From NCBI GenBank assembly GCA_016934355.1, contig JAFGTA010000130.1, positions 1 through 6,510 on the forward strand: a DNA stretch of 6,510 nucleotides. Reading direction: 5' to 3'. Source of the stretch: Candidatus Bathyarchaeota archaeon. GTDB lineage: Archaea; Thermoproteota; Bathyarchaeia; TCS64. The position numbers and the translations under genes are program-made. The notes beneath the pieces were generated by a model. The model searched no databases and was not told where the DNA came from. It saw nothing but the letters and a program-made list of their open reading frames with translations. This document shows, piece after piece, positions 5,129-6,510 of this stretch (the first letter of the stretch is position 1; each line of letters begins with the position of its first letter).

Positions 5129-6510
5129 CTAGTCCGCCTCCTTCTTGATCTCAGGTGCGGCACCATTCGACTGTTTTTCCAGCGCCAACTGACTCGCGTC
5201 TTTAGCGAGCTCCCAGAGCATCTGCGTGGCGAAGTCGAGCTCTGTTTCCTGCTCCTCCGTGACAAGGTTGTCCACAGGGGACTTGGCCTCCTCGGCCTCG
5301 ACAGGCTCCTCGGCGGCGACTTCCACCGCCATAGGCTCAACGATGGACGCCTCGACCGTCGGCGGCTCAATGTCCACCGGATCACTAATCATAGCCTCGA
5401 TGGTCATTGGCTCAACAATCGTTGGCTCAACAGCCACTGGCTCAACAGCCTTGGGCTCCACTGTAGTGAACTCAGCCTCTGCATCAAAGACGGGGCTCTC
5501 CGTGGATACAGGTTCCAGGGGTGCAGGCTCCTTTGCTGCAGGCTTCTTTACTGCAAGCGTCTTGAATGCAGGTTCTGAGGTGACGGGTTCGACGAAGGAC
5601 TCAAGCACCGAGGATGACGCCTCCTTCAACGCGTCCATGATGTCCTCCTGCTCCTCCGTTTTCACTGGGAGACTCTTCTTCGGGGCCTCGCCTTCAACGA
5701 CAGTCGATTTATCAAACCTCTGCTGAGTATAGTAGCTAAGTATCTTCTCGGCTACGTCGCTCTGGTGTTTAACACCGCTCTCAACGATCTCCTTGATGAA
5801 GCTTTCACGCTTGTCGAGTTCCTGAAGGATCTCCTTCATCGACATCCCGGTCGTGGTCGATATCTGCTGCAGTATGAAGCTATCCTTGAACCACGTGTTG
5901 AATACGTCCTTCCTCGGGTCCCAGCGGGACACCTCGATGTAGTTGTCGAATTCAGCGATCTCGGAGACGGTCCTGACCCTTCTCCCAAAGTTCAGACCAT
6001 CCTTCTTGTCTGGCAGCTCGACTCGCTGGATGTACATTGCGATGTTCATCAGCGGGATGTATACCTCGCTGACGTTCATCGGCGGCGACGTCAGACGTTT
6101 GACGACGCGGTCGATGCTGTCTGCGTGCATCGTGCAGAGTCCGCCGTGGCCCGTCGCGAGGGCCTGGAACAATACGTACGCCTCCTCTCCCCTAACCTCG
6201 CCAACGATGACGTAGTCAGGCCGATACCTGAGGCTGACCTTAATGAGGTCAAAGAGGCTGATGCTGCCGCTTGGGCCGTCACCGAAGTTGAAGCTCTCCC
6301 TGCTGTGTAGCTGGGTCCAGTTGGTAACAGGTGGGCTCAGCTCGGGGACCTCCTCGACTGTGACTATCTTGTCGTTCTGGCTCATCAGGCTAAGCAGGGC
6401 GTTGAGCGTGCTGGTCTTGCCGGCGCCGGTTCCGCCCACGATCATGAAGCTCTTCTTATACTCAAGTATGAACCAGAAGTAGGCCGCGATCCTCTCGTTG
6501 AGGGTCCCTA
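5129..6510 (-). CDS. Archaeal type IV pilus / type II secretion family ATPase (GspE/TadA/FlaI-like), 5' end beyond window, with repeat-rich C-terminal tail
   Basis: This is the motor ATPase that powers pilin assembly from the cytoplasmic face of the membrane. The frame is open to the right edge, so the N-terminal domain is missing; about 459 residues are visible. Residues here are counted from the internal Met at 6445. Seen: Walker A GGTGAGKT at 4-11; an acidic box TVEEVPEL at 29-36 (relatives usually have ED-T-PEL, so Asp is replaced by Glu); HSRESF at 47-52; the Walker B region VIVGEVRGEEA at 79-89; and a His box with H100 and H107 (GHGGLCTMH). These are the standard motifs of the GspE/VirB11 superfamily. 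The catalytic core and C-terminal helices end near residue 245. They are followed by an acidic pentapeptide-repeat tail (about 283-386) and a likely amphipathic helix (about 397-424), which are not part of the usual family layout. The gene is first in the visible operon, with its stop 2 bp before the platform gene. The family is certain; the substrate is inferred from the neighbouring pilins. Confidence 0.93.
   Translation of the reverse strand, partial: GTLNERIAAYFWFILEYKKSFMIVGGTGAGKTSTLNALLSLMSQNDKIVTVEEVPELSPPVTNWTQLHSRESFNFGDGPSGSISLFDLIKVSLRYRPDYVIVGEVRGEEAYVLFQALATGHGGLCTMHADSIDRVVKRLTSPPMNVSEVYIPLMNIAMYIQRVELPDKKDGLNFGRRVRTVSEIAEFDNYIEVSRWDPRKDVFNTWFKDSFILQQISTTTGMSMKEILQELDKRESFIKEIVESGVKHQSDVAEKILSYYTQQRFDKSTVVEGEAPKKSLPVKTEEQEDIMDALKEASSSVLESFVEPVTSEPAFKTLAVKKPAAKEPAPLEPVSTESPVFDAEAEFTTVEPKAVEPVAVEPTIVEPMTIEAMISDPVDIEPPTVEASIVEPMAVEVAAEEPVEAEEAKSPVDNLVTEEQETELDFATQMLWELAKDASQLALEKQSNGAAPEIKKEAD
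5137..5141 (-). promoter_or_regulatory. Ribosome binding site of the platform protein gene
   Basis: GGAGG on the minus strand lies 10 bases before the ATG at 5126. It sits within the last codons of the ATPase (AAG GAG GCG GAC TAG). It supports the chosen start and suggests translational coupling with the ATPase. Confidence 0.75.
5303..5599 (-). repeat. Degenerate 15-bp tandem repeats encoding xxVEP pentapeptides in the ATPase tail
   Basis: Reading the ATPase frame, residues 283-322 (counted from Met at 6445) break cleanly into pentads: SFVEP, VTSEP, AFKTL, AVKKP, AAKEP, APLEP, VSTES, PVFDA. After a 4-residue break (EAEF), residues 327-381 form eleven in-register pentads: TTVEP, KAVEP, VAVEP, TIVEP, MTIEA, MISDP, VDIEP, PTVEA, SIVEP, MAVEV, AAEEP. 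The repetition also shows in the DNA: neighbouring units share GCTGTTGAGCCA, and units in the first block share GCA-x-x-AAG-x-x-CCT. This points to tandem duplication followed by drift. The result is an acidic, proline-spaced and probably extended tether. Its function is unknown. Confidence 0.9.

Noticed and set aside
5226..5726. Ser/Gly/Thr-rich 166-residue open frame on the plus strand
   Set aside because: It is the antisense of the ATPase pentapeptide-repeat tail. Its apparent repeats (such as 'GSTATGSTALGST') are a mirror of the VEP codons; there is no ribosome binding site or promoter, and the minus-strand gene is well supported.
5765..6310. 181-residue open frame on the plus strand
   Set aside because: It lies antisense to the Walker B and His motifs of the ATPase. 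Long antisense frames are common in GC-rich coding DNA, and it shows no recognisable features.
1..6510. Mobile elements, CRISPR arrays, tRNA or rRNA genes
   Set aside because: No transposase, terminal repeats, regularly spaced palindromic repeats or RNA-gene structures were seen; the window is nearly filled by five co-directional coding regions.

Overview
The window is a block of archaeal surface-appendage genes, all read from the minus strand, so gene order runs from high to low coordinates. It holds the 3' part of a type II/IV secretion-family ATPase (5129 to the right edge), a two-domain GspF/TadC/FlaJ-type membrane platform protein (3345-5126), two small prepilin-like proteins (2908-3345 and 2154-2936), and the 5' part of a large secreted beta-rich protein (1869 to the left edge). 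The archaeal assignment rests on the two class III (prepilin-peptidase) signal peptides of archaeal type, on the fused two-domain platform protein, and on the ATPase motifs. The phylum cannot be fixed from the sequence. The 'VSTILGTLIF' prepilin type feels closest to TACK archaea such as Bathyarchaeia, but that is recollection and not a search result.

The ATPase, platform and two pilin genes are very tightly packed: a 2-bp gap, then a 1-bp overlap (TAGTG), then a 29-bp overlap. A strong GGAGG-type ribosome binding site lies inside the 3' end of each preceding gene. This is a single translationally coupled operon whose promoter and first part lie beyond the right edge. Together these genes form the core of an archaeal type IV pilus-like machine: cytoplasmic ATPase motor, inner-membrane platform and fibre subunits. 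No prepilin peptidase and no archaellum-specific genes are visible, so an adhesive or secretion pilus is a better reading than an archaellum.

A gap of about 285 bp (1870-2153) follows the second pilin. It contains a possible terminator, a perfect 12-bp palindrome, an AT-rich TATA-like box and a helical-turn-spaced heptamer repeat. After it begins the large Sec-secreted, Ig-like-repeat protein, which probably has its own promoter and may be a surface partner of the pilus.

The most unusual element is the C-terminal tail of the ATPase. It is a long acidic, proline-containing tether built from about 19 pentapeptide (15-bp) repeats with consensus x-x-V-E-P, ending in a predicted helix. Other points of interest are the deep overlap that encodes the basic leader of the second prepilin, and the pairing of two dissimilar pilins.
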